Below the pieces are notes generated by a model that was not told the DNA's origin, made no database searches, and saw only the letters and a program-made list of their open reading frames with translations. Position numbers and translations under genes: made by a program. This document shows, piece by piece, positions 55,276 to 64,000 of a stretch of DNA of 64,000 nt. The stretch lies in the NCBI GenBank assembly GCA_022059125.1, contig JAEUWY010000008.1, forward strand, positions 1 to 64,000, in the 5' to 3' direction. Within the stretch, counting starts at the first letter, position 1. Every line of letters begins with the position of its first letter. The stretch is from Corynespora cassiicola. Lineage: Eukaryota > Ascomycota > Dothideomycetes > Pleosporales > Corynesporascaceae.

Positions 55276-56115
55276 CTAGTTTCGTAGCTGAAATACAAAA
55301 ACCTCTATTAAGTCACATGCAGTGCGGTTTGCGCCCTCCACGCAGTGGGAAATATCGTGCTCGATCTTTTGTTCCTTGACCGCCCCATCGGCGGTATATG
55401 CGTCCAGGAAATCATCAAGCCACTCATCATAACTACCATTCTCTTCCTCGAGATCTCTATCCACAGGGTTGGTACTTTGGGTTTCAGTTTCGATATGTTC
55501 TTTCTGGCCAAGTGGTTGAAAGAACTGCCAATCGTACCCTGGTGTCAATTCCGTCGGTTCACCTCCCGTCCCCGGGCGAAACAGCCCTATAACGAACCGG
55601 GGTTGAACAAAATTGACGGGTGCATAAATAATTTGGGCCTTCTTAAATGTCTTTCCAGGCCTGAGCACAGCATCGCCGAGCACCGAAGACGAAGTGCCGC
55701 TCAGCCAACTTAGATGAGACTGCAGATTCCAAATCGAATCGATGGAATCATCTCCATCATTTGAAACTTCGTTCAAATTTAATAGTTTCTTGTCACTTAC
55801 TTCGCATTTCCATGTTTTGGCCCTCGAGGATGCAGAACCACCCTCGCGTCCCCCGCATTCCTCGTCAGCATGACCCTTGTGCCTGCAAAAACTCTTCCAT
55901 ACCAGAACCGCATATTTAAACGCAGATATTTCCGCCGGTAAGTGATAGTAGGCCAAAGATGCCACGAAGCTTAGTAGATAAAGAGCCGAGTGAATGTGGA
56001 CGTCGAAGGCAGATTCATAGATGCTTATGACGGCGCACCAGAGAAGGATTGCATCCTTGTTGAAATGAAAATTAAAGGCAGGGCTGAATTTGGGTGGGTA
56101 TTCAAGAGTGTGCAT
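55276..56115 (-). CDS. Hypothetical protein with N-terminal membrane helices
   Basis: 279-aa frame. Residues about 22-60 are hydrophobic (DAILLWCAVISIYESAF, ALYLLSFVASLAYYHL), suggesting one or two membrane spans; the rest is polar with an acidic segment (DRDLEEENGSYDEWLDDF). The C-terminal CVEGANRTACDLIEVFVFQL carries two cysteines. I do not recognise a domain. A separate 59-codon frame just upstream (about 56,282-56,103, beginning MLTKLNIFLIILPT) looks like a secretion leader and might be a first exon joined by an intron I cannot place. Confidence 0.45.
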   Translation of the reverse strand: MHTLEYPPKFSPAFNFHFNKDAILLWCAVISIYESAFDVHIHSALYLLSFVASLAYYHLPAEISAFKYAVLVWKSFCRHKGHADEECGGREGGSASSRAKTWKCEVSDKKLLNLNEVSNDGDDSIDSIWNLQSHLSWLSGTSSSVLGDAVLRPGKTFKKAQIIYAPVNFVQPRFVIGLFRPGTGGEPTELTPGYDWQFFQPLGQKEHIETETQSTNPVDRDLEEENGSYDEWLDDFLDAYTADGAVKEQKIEHDISHCVEGANRTACDLIEVFVFQLRN

Positions 56116-56754
56116 TTCTGTGTGTAGTTTTCGAATCGGTAGCGGGAGCTTGTTTGGTGGATGTGCCAGTCCAGTTGGGGCCTAAGGTACTCGTAGTGTT
56201 CTTGTACTCGAGGTGGTTGAGCAGTGGCTTATCCTTTGCAGTCGGAAGGATGATGAGGAATATGTTAAGCTTGGTGAGCATATTTTCAGTAGTTTGTAGG
56301 GATATATAGGGGAAAAGAGGCCAGGAATTTCCGAGAGGGCAATGCGAGATGAATTCACTCTGGGTATCCTTCCAAAGACTATGCCTGGAAATGAAAAGAG
56401 TATACAGAACATGTGAAAATTGAATTTTTTTTTTCTTTTAAAAAAGCATAGACTCTCGAGCCCGCATGTCATGTTGTTCTTAGCCCACGAGAAGGGCCTC
56501 TATTACAAGCCCCTTCATCGTTTTCAAGGCAGCATCTACAGCATGGTCTTAATTACCGGAGGAAACACTAAAGCCATCATCATAGACCTTTTTGCGGTTA
56601 TAATTCCTGGAATTCGTAGTATTAGATTGATAAAAAAAAGCATAGAATGGTAATTCTTTACACACAGCTATAATGACCGCCCACGGGGAGATCGTGGTGG
56701 CACATTTTCTCGCTCCTGCGGCATGCGCCTTGTAGATAATTATGAATCTCCCGC
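56116..56754. other. Intergenic region
   Basis: Contains the possible leader frame mentioned for the upstream gene; otherwise no gene recognised. Confidence 0.3.
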
Positions 56755-58167
56755 TCATACATTTCCTGGATCATCATCTGGCTCCTTGATTGGAGGATCG
56801 TCTGGCTGCTTGGTATTGGGGTCCTCCTTTGGCGAATCCAGCTTCTCCTTGAGGGTGAATACCATGCAAGCATGCTCGCGATGGTCGTTGCATTTGAAGA
56901 GATTGACCCTCACAATCTTTAGTTTCCCAAACTCCTTCTTGTGCTGAATGAGGGCATAAGCGAGGGCGAAGCCGTTCGGGGTAGCTGCGTGGTGGGTCAG
57001 TGAGTAGTCGATGGATGGAGGAATCAAATGAAAAAACTTGAATACAGCAGAAGCCCAAATAACCTTTCATCTTCAAAAAAAAAACATGATTTGCATGGGC
57101 GTAGTAAGGGCGAAACCAAGTCACATACCCAAAAGAGCCTTTCCGCGGTCCGTGTTCATATATATATCGTGGCCAGGCCATTCGAGTAGCCCGCCGTTGA
57201 GATCCTTGATTGCATAGGCAATTATCTCCTTTGTTTTCTTGTTCACAATGGAAACGACGGCATAGAAGCGAAAGTAGGAATCATCGTCGTCCTCGTTGGA
57301 ATCGTACTTCCACAGTCCGTACAGGATGTCCGAGGCGCGCTTTAGCTTTGGCAGGGCTTCTTTGGAGAACTCGGGGGCGGTGTAGGCGGGGCCTGCGCGG
57401 TCTATTGCTATGATGACTATTTTTGAAAAGAAAAATAAAATTAGATGCGTCAATTTGAGGGGCGGGAAGCTTGCTTACGGCCGTCATGGTGGTTTATCGA
57501 GTAGACAAAGTTGGCGTTTGTGGTCTTTGCAAGAGGTTAGTTTCGTGGACTATCCAAATATATGTTTCGAGGACGCTGCATGGACATGTACCTTGTACCG
57601 CCTACCCTGATTGAAATAGTTCTGTCCCTTTGCATCCTTCTGGTTCTTCTCGTCCGGATACTTGTCATCCCACGGCCATCCATGGGATACATAGTAGCAC
57701 ATATTTTGCCCCCCCTCGTCCACGCTCCTCTTCGAGACCTTGATGCCTTCTAGAGCAGCCGCAAGACCCCAGATCCTCCCAAGGTTGCAGTAGAAACGGT
57801 TGATCTCTTTCGCATCCCAGACAAAATAATGCCAGCGATAAAAGTCGGCGGGGAAGTCGGTAAAGGTGCTCTGCGCGGTTTGGTCGAAGTTGAGGATGCG
57901 GGCCGCATCTTTGTCATCGGAATTTATGGCATCGAGAAGGAGGGCACCTTTCTGGACTTGGGCGCACCAGACATCGGGCTTGCAGGGAGCCGGATTGTCC
58001 CAGCGGGCCTTGAGGTCGAGTGTGGTATTCGAGGGAATGGAGGCTTTTGCGCTCAGTGGGTCAAAAGGTTGACCATTGATAAAACGACGGTGAAGGATCT
58101 GGCCATGTTGCGCGACACAAACGAATGGCAACCATGTAACTTTAGCCAAGCCTGAGTAGAGCTTCAT
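56755..58167 (-). CDS. Predicted secreted protein of an unassigned family, copy 1
   Basis: Exons 58167-57592, 57524-57479, 57416-57129 and 56984-56755 join in frame to 379 aa. The ATG at 58,167 begins a likely signal peptide (MKLYSGLAKVTWLPFVCVAQ). Conserved with the tandem copy at 58,390-59,864: TFTDFPADF, MCYYVSHGWPWDDKYPD, an isolated 46-bp exon, a helical block (PKLKRASDILYGLW), YAVVSIVNKKTKEIIAYAI, KALLGATPNGFALAYALIQH, and VNLFKCNDHREHACMVFTL. The last 35 residues are Pro/Asp/Lys-rich (KQPDDPPIKEPDDDPGNV) and absent from the other copy. I do not recognise the fold; the paired cysteines and leader suggest an extracellular role, possibly a lineage-specific effector or antagonist, which is only inference. 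Confidence 0.75.
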
Positions 58168-58389
58168 GATAAAGCACCTGTAAGGGTAGGCTTTAGACTT
58201 GTTATTGGATCTCAGTTGTGTCACCTGTAGTAGTGTATAGAACAGTGGGCTAATCTGGATAAACGTGACATTGCACTGTTGGCAAGATTGGTCGCACAAA
58301 TTGTCCCTTTCCTTCACAGGATTGGAAAGCCCGACCCCCGCCCACCCCATACAAAAGGCTGTCGAAGGAATGATCGCATGATGCCAAAT

Positions 58390-59864
58390 TTAAAATTGAC
58401 GGGCCTTTGTATTCAAATGCAACATGTGATGCCTTTGCTTCAGATAGATGCGTCGGTAGATGCCCTCTGCATCGTCCCCTCCTTTGCAGCCTTGGTCGAG
58501 TACACGTTTCCGATTTCCATCTTTACCAGCATCTCCGAGCTCGAAGACTAGACAGGCAAGTTCCCTCGGAGAATTGCACAGAAAAACCGTAACCTTCTTG
58601 ATCCTAGGGGTGCCCGTTTCTGCTTCATGGCCAATCAGCAAATGGGCTATTGCCTGTGCATTTGGGTTTCCTGGCTGGCTTAGTCAGCTTCCAATCCCGA
58701 CCCATTTGTCGACAAGTCTGACGAGGCTCGCAATAATCGTTTCGATATCTTCTTCGGTTGTCATATACTGAGAAACGACGTGACATACCCAACAGTGCCT
58801 GTCCTTCTTCCGTGTCCATGGTAAAGGATTTGCCGGGCCACTTCGTAGGTGCACCTTCTTTGTTTGTTGATTTCGAGATGATGCGCTGTGTCAGCTCATT
58901 GACGATACTGACCGAGATGGAGTATCGAAGTTTGGACGCATCTGAGACATTCATGTACCTCATTAGGGACTCCCACGCCACATCCGATGCCTGCTTGAGG
59001 TCTGCTATGTTTTGAGGAGTCTTTTTGCCACCTTCTGTATACGTGGTGCCGCTGCGGCTGAACGCCATGAGCACTACAGCAAAATTAGTAATGTGGCATG
59101 AATGTCTAGCAAAATGTTGTCGAGCACATCCCTCCATCCTTTTTGTTCACACCGAACAAGAAATGGACATCAGTAGTCTGTCCCTTTTAGATTCTCTCTT
59201 CTTCTCCGGAAACCACCATACGCACCAGGTATTGCTTTCCGTCCGCTTCATAGGGCTGCTTATCAGCTTCGGTGACCCGATCGTGCTCATCGAATGACCA
59301 CCCATGCGAGATATAGACGCACTCCATAGCTCCAGTAGGTTTGCAACTATCCGACACCCCGAGCGCGCGCAGAGTCGTGCCCATGACCCACAGTTGATCA
59401 AGGTCTGCAGTCTTCTCTGATCCTGGCGGCCTGCAGAACGAAGTACTTCCACTTTCGGAAGAGGGCTTCGAGTAAAACGCACAGTCAGCAGGGAAAGAAC
59501 GACCGAGCTGATGAGGACACATAAGCCACACACCTGGAAAATCTTGGAAAGGGCTGCGGACTTGTATTTCGGGGATGCCGAGGACTTCTGCGGCTTCGCG
59601 CTCAGTGCCCCAGATCGCGCTCAGGAACCGCCGGCCTTTGCATACGGCAGCGTTCCATTCTGGAGGGATCGAAGGGCCGACTCGGTCCCACGAGAGATCC
59701 GGGGGCGTGTCTGGCGAGAAGTCAGGCTGGCTATGGTTGTTGCGAAGGCGTAGCCCTGGAAGCCCATTGGTGATGCGGCGACGGTTGATATTAGCGTGAA
59801 TAGAGTGGCATACCAGGAAAGCCACAAGAAAGCTGAGAATGAAGCGAATGTCCCCCTCAAGGCT
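58390..59864 (-). pseudogene. Tandem paralogue of the preceding gene, copy 2, probably decayed
   Basis: Same exon plan as copy 1: 59864(max)-59226, 59177-59132 (again 46 bp), 59073-58789 and 58670-58390, with matching motifs CVYISHGWSFDEHD, YSISVSIVNELTQRII, QALLG, and TVFLCNSPRELACLVFEL. Two defects are visible. The first exon opens with a leader-like segment (RFILSFLVAFLVCHSIHANI) but has no in-frame ATG after the stop at 59,867-59,865; the nearby ATG at 59,868 meets TGA after three codons. The donor after the 46-bp exon reads G/GGATGT where G/GTATGT is expected. Unless unusual splicing rescues it, the product is not made intact. Confidence 0.6.
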
Positions 59865-60103
59865 TCATGGTGGGCTTGTTTCGAGTGCTGTGAAGTGGAA
59901 AGAAGATGAAGAAAAAGGGGGGGAGTCGAGAAGAAAAAGCCCTGAAGAGCGCCTATGGCAACAGCTTGAAACCACCAGAGCAAAAACAAAGGCTCCTGAC
60001 CAATTGAAACATTAGGGTAGAAAATCAAGCTACCTTACGCCCTGTTGCTAAAATGCTAATAACTACCGACCCAGAGAGCGAAGCTCTTAGCTTAACCATG
60101 GCA
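59865..60103. other. Short intergenic spacer
   Basis: Upstream of copy 2 and downstream of the next gene; nothing recognised. Confidence 0.3.
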
Positions 60104-61604
60104 TTACGCATAGTAAATGTAGTTACCCAAACTGCAGCAACGATCCGGATCAACATCCACCCGATCGAAAAAAGTCTTGTTTTGATCCATATCCTCCTCC
60201 AGATTCACTAGATCCTTTGATCGTCTCTCATTCGAAAAATAATACGTCTCATCCTGATTGTCTTCGTACCATTGCCGGCAGAGCTCCCTCCATGTTAATT
60301 CTTTGAAGTCTGATCTAACACGAGGTGGAATCGGGTCTTCCCGTCCACTAGAAGCTATTAGCTTTAAGCGTTCGATTCCACCAAAGAGGCTACAGAGTAT
60401 GCGTGCAATAAATGCTAGCTCATGCTCTTTAACGCCCCTGATCTTGATAGTCAGCGTCAGTAGATGTATCTCTTTGGCTAGATCTTGGATCTGGCACCGC
60501 CTGAAAGCATGTCAGCCAGCAAAGCCTTGTAACATCTGAATAGAAAACGTACCACATATACTGCAGGCCATGGGGGTTGGTGTGGACAGGTGGCTCGAAT
60601 AGTTCGAAAATTGGATCCGGCGCAAGCCACCGAATACAATGCAGCAAAGAGTACGAGCCCCACTCGAAAGTAAGCCTTCGTACTTGCGCACGACGGCTAG
60701 GCCCACATTGCCAGAGGAAGTTGGTAAATCCCGTCACATGGAAATGAAAATCCGTGGTTGCGAAAATCCAGGGTACCATGTGTTCATTCTATCAGGGTCA
60801 GCGAGCATCAAGTGATATTGACCTAAACGGACTTACGAGTGATTTTGAAATTTTGAACACGGTCGCCAGTGGAATGAGAGGTGGTGTTTCATCTGGCTCC
60901 ACCAAGAGAGGTTGGGTGGCCTCCGAGGTAGGCCAACATTTGTTTTTCTTTCCCACGGCTATTCCCAGTGCCATTTGCTGAATCTCTAAAGGAAGCTTTA
61001 GAAATGGGTGGAACAAGGGCCTGAGTATGATAACAGGCTCATGGTCCACCCTGCACGACCCAAGGAGATTAATGGATCTGGCCTTGAGCGATGAGTCGAT
61101 ATTGTTGTCCGTGAGCCCCCGGGTACCAAAGCGTCGATGTGCAAAGTATTCCTTGCTCAGATACTCTCGCGCTGACAGCCAACTGGATCCTGATCGTACC
61201 ACAAGCCTATATCTTGCATTTTTGTTCTTGGGTGGAAATAGACGAATGACAATCCGCTTCCTAGCATCGGTCCACGCGTTGTTGGTGAGAACGCAGCTTA
61301 CTGATGTGCCGAGTTCAAGGTGCGTACCAGAGGTAGGCTGAAGACAACTGAGTGTTCCCTGGAAAAATGGACTTGAGTCATGGTCCAGAGCCCACGCTTC
61401 AAGATGTTCAATCAATACTTGACGCTGCTGCTCTTGCTCCCAGACGACGCTGTCGCGCTTGCGAAGCGACTTGCTTACTGGAGATGTAGGAACAGGCGAT
61501 GAGGGGGGAATATGAAGAGGTTGTGAAGGGACACTGGGCAGCGAACCTCTGAAAGATGAAGTTGACCGCGCCATGAAGCAAGTAGAACTTGTTGAAGTCA
61601 TCAA
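60104..61604 (-). CDS. Hypothetical protein with F-box-like segment
   Basis: Exons 61604-60837, 60788-60553 and 60500-60104 join in frame to 466 aa; introns 48 and 52 bp. After a Ser/Pro-rich N-terminus and a helical part, residues near 210-225 read PLFHPFLKLPLEIQQMALGI, like the start of fungal F-box or 2EXR-type domains (LPxEIqxxI). The rest (TFEWGSYSLLHCIRW, HELAFIARILCSLF) is the kind of weakly conserved sequence seen in many fungal F-box-like hypotheticals. If it is an F-box protein it would act as a substrate adaptor of an SCF ubiquitin ligase, but the motif is short. Other in-frame ATGs lie shortly after the first. Confidence 0.6.
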
Positions 61605-62242
61605 AGTAGTCTGTCGCAGGGCAGTTTATTGGTAGAAGACACTTAGAAAATCTGGCGAGAGCGGAGCTTGATGATGGCCTTGGTCAAAGGGTGAGAGAAG
61701 CCTCGATTGAATGATCAAAGGAACTTGGCAAGGCACCAGTCATCTGCGGCGGCGGTGGTGAGTTGCGGCGAGGAAGCCGTGAGGGGTAAGAGTCTCGATG
61801 ATGGTGTACTCGTGCTCAGCACTTGCTATGTGAGTGTCCATGTAAATACTCACATTGGTCGTGTCAGGGCCCACAGCGGGACCGGGTGGCTGGCTGGAAG
61901 AGATGGCGGGTTCGAGGTCTACAGGACGAATGCGGATGACGCCAGACCCTAGATACGGGGCTCGCTTAGACCCGCGCTAACTATATTTGGCGAATGCTTA
62001 GTGAATGTCCCGAGGTCAGGCCAGAGACCTTGAGAAAAGGCAACGTGCACTTTCATCGAGGAATAGGATCCGGTTCGCTCTTATGGCGACATGGTAGCAT
62101 GCAAAAACCGTAATAGCAAGTATTTCCTGCCGGAAAATGTGGCAACAACGTGCCGGGTATCAATTGTTCTACTCATGAAGCTGGAGATTCGTCATCGCGA
62201 CCTTCTCCAAGTAGTGGCTCATCGTTGCCCTCTACTCATCCC
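61605..62242. other. Intergenic region
   Basis: Promoter of the preceding gene and 3' flank of the next. No gene or RNA recognised; a GGGTTCGAGGTC near 61,908 is not in a tRNA-like context. Confidence 0.35.
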
Positions 62243-63985
62243 CTATGCCCGACCCTCTAGCCAGCCTGCAGCTCTCTCGAGTAAGCTGTTGAACCCCTTC
62301 AAGTTCGCAAGCAGTCCGCCTCCGGCTGAACCAACGTCAGCACCCACGGTGTCAAGCAGCATGCTTAGCGGTACGTCGGGCCCTTCGTCTTCCCTACCCT
62401 CGTCACGAGCACGCGCCTTTCCCGCTTCGATGGCAGCTTGTATATCGAACAAGTTGGAGCTCAACTGCTGTCTAGCGTCCACTTTGCGTTTCTCGGCGTC
62501 GAAACCAGCTTGCACCTCGTCCAGCTCGAGAGCAATCTCCTGACGGTTATTTTGATAAGCCAGAATATCCTTGCGCAGCTTGGCATTATCGGCCTTAAAG
62601 GTCTTGAGCTTTTTGAGACCGACGGTGATGGTATCATTGGCATCTTGGAGATCCAAGAGCTTCTCGCTCACGCTTTCCTTGAACGCGAGGGCAAGCATTG
62701 CACGACTCTTGATCTCCTTCCGTCTTGCCGTGTTTTGGGTGTTGCGCAGCTTTTCTCCCATTCTGTCCACCCGGTGCTGAATGCCTTCGTCCAGCAGTGA
62801 GCGTGCCGTGTCGGCGACCGTAACGCCCTTGATGTTGGAACCCTCAAGGCGCATTACAGATATAGAGATTTTCGGTTTCTTTTCGCCCGTGTCCAACTTT
62901 GCACGCTTTTTGGGTCGCTTATTGCTGGCAGCCTTGATGTTGTGCTGCCCGGGAGATGGTTTTCGCGGAGCAACAATGGCTTTCAAACTGGGTTTCGCTG
63001 ACCCCGATTCTTCCTCAGGTTCTTGGTCGGATGTTTCATGCTCAGATAGAGGTTCGGACATGTGGGCAACTTCCTTGTTGAATTTTGCAGGCGCATCCTG
63101 TATACGCTGACCCTCAGGAGACAGTTCGTCTAGTTCTGTACCGGCCTCTTTCTCTGCTTCTGAGACCCTCTTATTGGAGCGCCGAGGCTTGTTGGCAGCA
63201 GGAGTCGATTGGACGACGTCATCTTCCTTTGAAACTACGCGGCGCGGTCTTCCCCGCCTTTTTGGTTTCGGCGCGGGCGTATGATCGTGGATGCTCTCCT
63301 CTGCTTCTTCCTGCGGGGTGGGCGGTTTCTGTTGTGTAGCCGTTGGAAGCATCGGAGTTTGTTGAACTGCCGAGACTTGGGCTGGAGATGAGAGTTCGTC
63401 CACTTCCATCTCCTCGCCATTTGGGATCTCTGGAGTGGGCTGCGTCTCATACACTCGCGAAGTTATGGCGCTTGGCTGCGGTGGTGACAATTCATCCTCG
63501 CTCTCTTCTTGTTCGGGTCCGCCGTTGGGAGTCGCAACATTGAGCTTTGATGCCGATTTCCTCGGACGATTGCTGTGTAGAAGAGCAGGCGTGCCGGGGC
63601 CCTTTTCAGTCGACCGAGATCGCCGTATTGTTTTGTTCTGTCCGTCAACAGAAGCGCTATCGCTTGGGCCAGCCGCTGGTGTCTCCAGGACGTTGGTAGA
63701 TGATCGTCTTACGCTGGGAGGCGTAGGGACTGGAGTCTGTTGTGGAACGTCTGCATTTCCTCCCCGCTGAGTCTTCCGGGCGCTGCTTGTGGGCTCTTTC
63801 GCAAAGGACAGCTCATCTGGCGCTTCTTCTACAGTCTCTTCGTGAACAGGCGAAACTGTTGCAGCAATCCTTCTACTCTTCTCTGTTGAACGAAGGTGCT
63901 CATCGCGGGATGGAGTAAGGTCGTCTGGCTGGCCATCATCCTCATTGGCTAGCGCCTGACTTGATCCTCGCTTTCTCTTGCCCAA
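62243..63985 (-). CDS. Nuclear AT-hook/coiled-coil protein, Ame1/CENP-U-like
   Basis: 580 aa, complete in the window. The N-terminal 350 residues are disordered, rich in Ser/Pro/Glu, with an AT-hook (PKRRGRPRRV at about 241-250, minor-groove DNA binding) and at least four D-E-L-S motifs (near 57, 164, 196 and 284). The C-terminal part begins KKPKISISVMRLEGSNIKGV and continues as a long coiled coil (ESVSEKLLDLQDANDTITVG onward), ending with a short hydrophobic tail (SLLERAAGWLEG). This arrangement resembles fungal Ame1/CENP-U inner-kinetochore subunits, which pair with Okp1/CENP-Q; I base that on layout, so it is moderate confidence. Confidence 0.6.
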   Translation of the reverse strand: MGKRKRGSSQALANEDDGQPDDLTPSRDEHLRSTEKSRRIAATVSPVHEETVEEAPDELSFAKEPTSSARKTQRGGNADVPQQTPVPTPPSVRRSSTNVLETPAAGPSDSASVDGQNKTIRRSRSTEKGPGTPALLHSNRPRKSASKLNVATPNGGPEQEESEDELSPPQPSAITSRVYETQPTPEIPNGEEMEVDELSSPAQVSAVQQTPMLPTATQQKPPTPQEEAEESIHDHTPAPKPKRRGRPRRVVSKEDDVVQSTPAANKPRRSNKRVSEAEKEAGTELDELSPEGQRIQDAPAKFNKEVAHMSEPLSEHETSDQEPEEESGSAKPSLKAIVAPRKPSPGQHNIKAASNKRPKKRAKLDTGEKKPKISISVMRLEGSNIKGVTVADTARSLLDEGIQHRVDRMGEKLRNTQNTARRKEIKSRAMLALAFKESVSEKLLDLQDANDTITVGLKKLKTFKADNAKLRKDILAYQNNRQEIALELDEVQAGFDAEKRKVDARQQLSSNLFDIQAAIEAGKARARDEGREDEGPDVPLSMLLDTVGADVGSAGGGLLANLKGFNSLLERAAGWLEGRA

Positions 63986-64000
63986 ATTGGGTGTTATAGT

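Noticed and set aside
61900..61925. tRNA B-box-like GGGTTCGAGGTC
   Set aside because: No A box or acceptor stem at the right distance; no cloverleaf can be drawn.

Overview
This window looks like nuclear DNA of a filamentous ascomycete (Pezizomycotina). Genes have short introns (about 48-72 bp) with GT-AG borders. The families present are typical of such fungi: a HET-domain protein, a WSC-domain protein, a seven-helix fungal rhodopsin-like membrane protein, a C2H2 regulator with a fungal-specific regulatory domain, and a GMC oxidoreductase. Gene-bearing DNA of normal composition alternates sharply with very AT-rich islands nearly devoid of CpA/TpG. That is the signature of repeat-induced point mutation (RIP) acting on old transposons. 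I cannot name the genus.

Layout. 148-6958: a complete Ty3/gypsy chromovirus on the minus strand, with identical 370-bp LTRs and open gag and pol. It also carries an extra antisense ORF (559-1170) predicting a Zn2Cys6-type zinc cluster plus a coiled coil. 6959-11.5 kb: a RIP-degraded nest of Fot1/pogo-type elements, in which at least one insertion can be read base by base. 11.9-26.9 kb: a group resembling a small secondary-metabolism cluster: O-methyltransferase, FAD monooxygenase, C2H2 regulator, MDR reductase and a second FAD monooxygenase. It is interrupted by another AT-rich transposon island (16.5-19.1 kb) and has no polyketide synthase, peptide synthetase or terpene synthase in view. 27-32.6 kb: more RIP-degraded elements. 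32.7-34.6 kb: a probable gene relic. 35-37 kb: a secreted GMC oxidoreductase. 38.5-49 kb: rhodopsin-like membrane protein, D-2-hydroxyacid dehydrogenase, a degraded Fot1/pogo element with intact ends (44138-45998), a PhzF-like protein and a HET protein. 49.5-56 kb: a WSC protein, two zinc-finger-like hypotheticals, a short-chain dehydrogenase and a hypothetical membrane protein. 56.7-59.9 kb: a tandem pair of paralogous, probably secreted proteins that I cannot assign to a family; the second copy shows decay. 60.1-64 kb: a hypothetical with an F-box-like motif, and a nuclear coiled-coil/AT-hook protein resembling the kinetochore subunit Ame1/CENP-U.

Working together. The two FAD monooxygenases are paralogues. 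With the divergently transcribed O-methyltransferase and the reductase they could form a tailoring pathway controlled by the C2H2 factor between them. Their upstream regions share CCCC-rich motifs and a related sequence block, but transposon ends carry similar motifs, so regulation and transposon ancestry must be separated. All exon joins given were checked for reading frame by hand.
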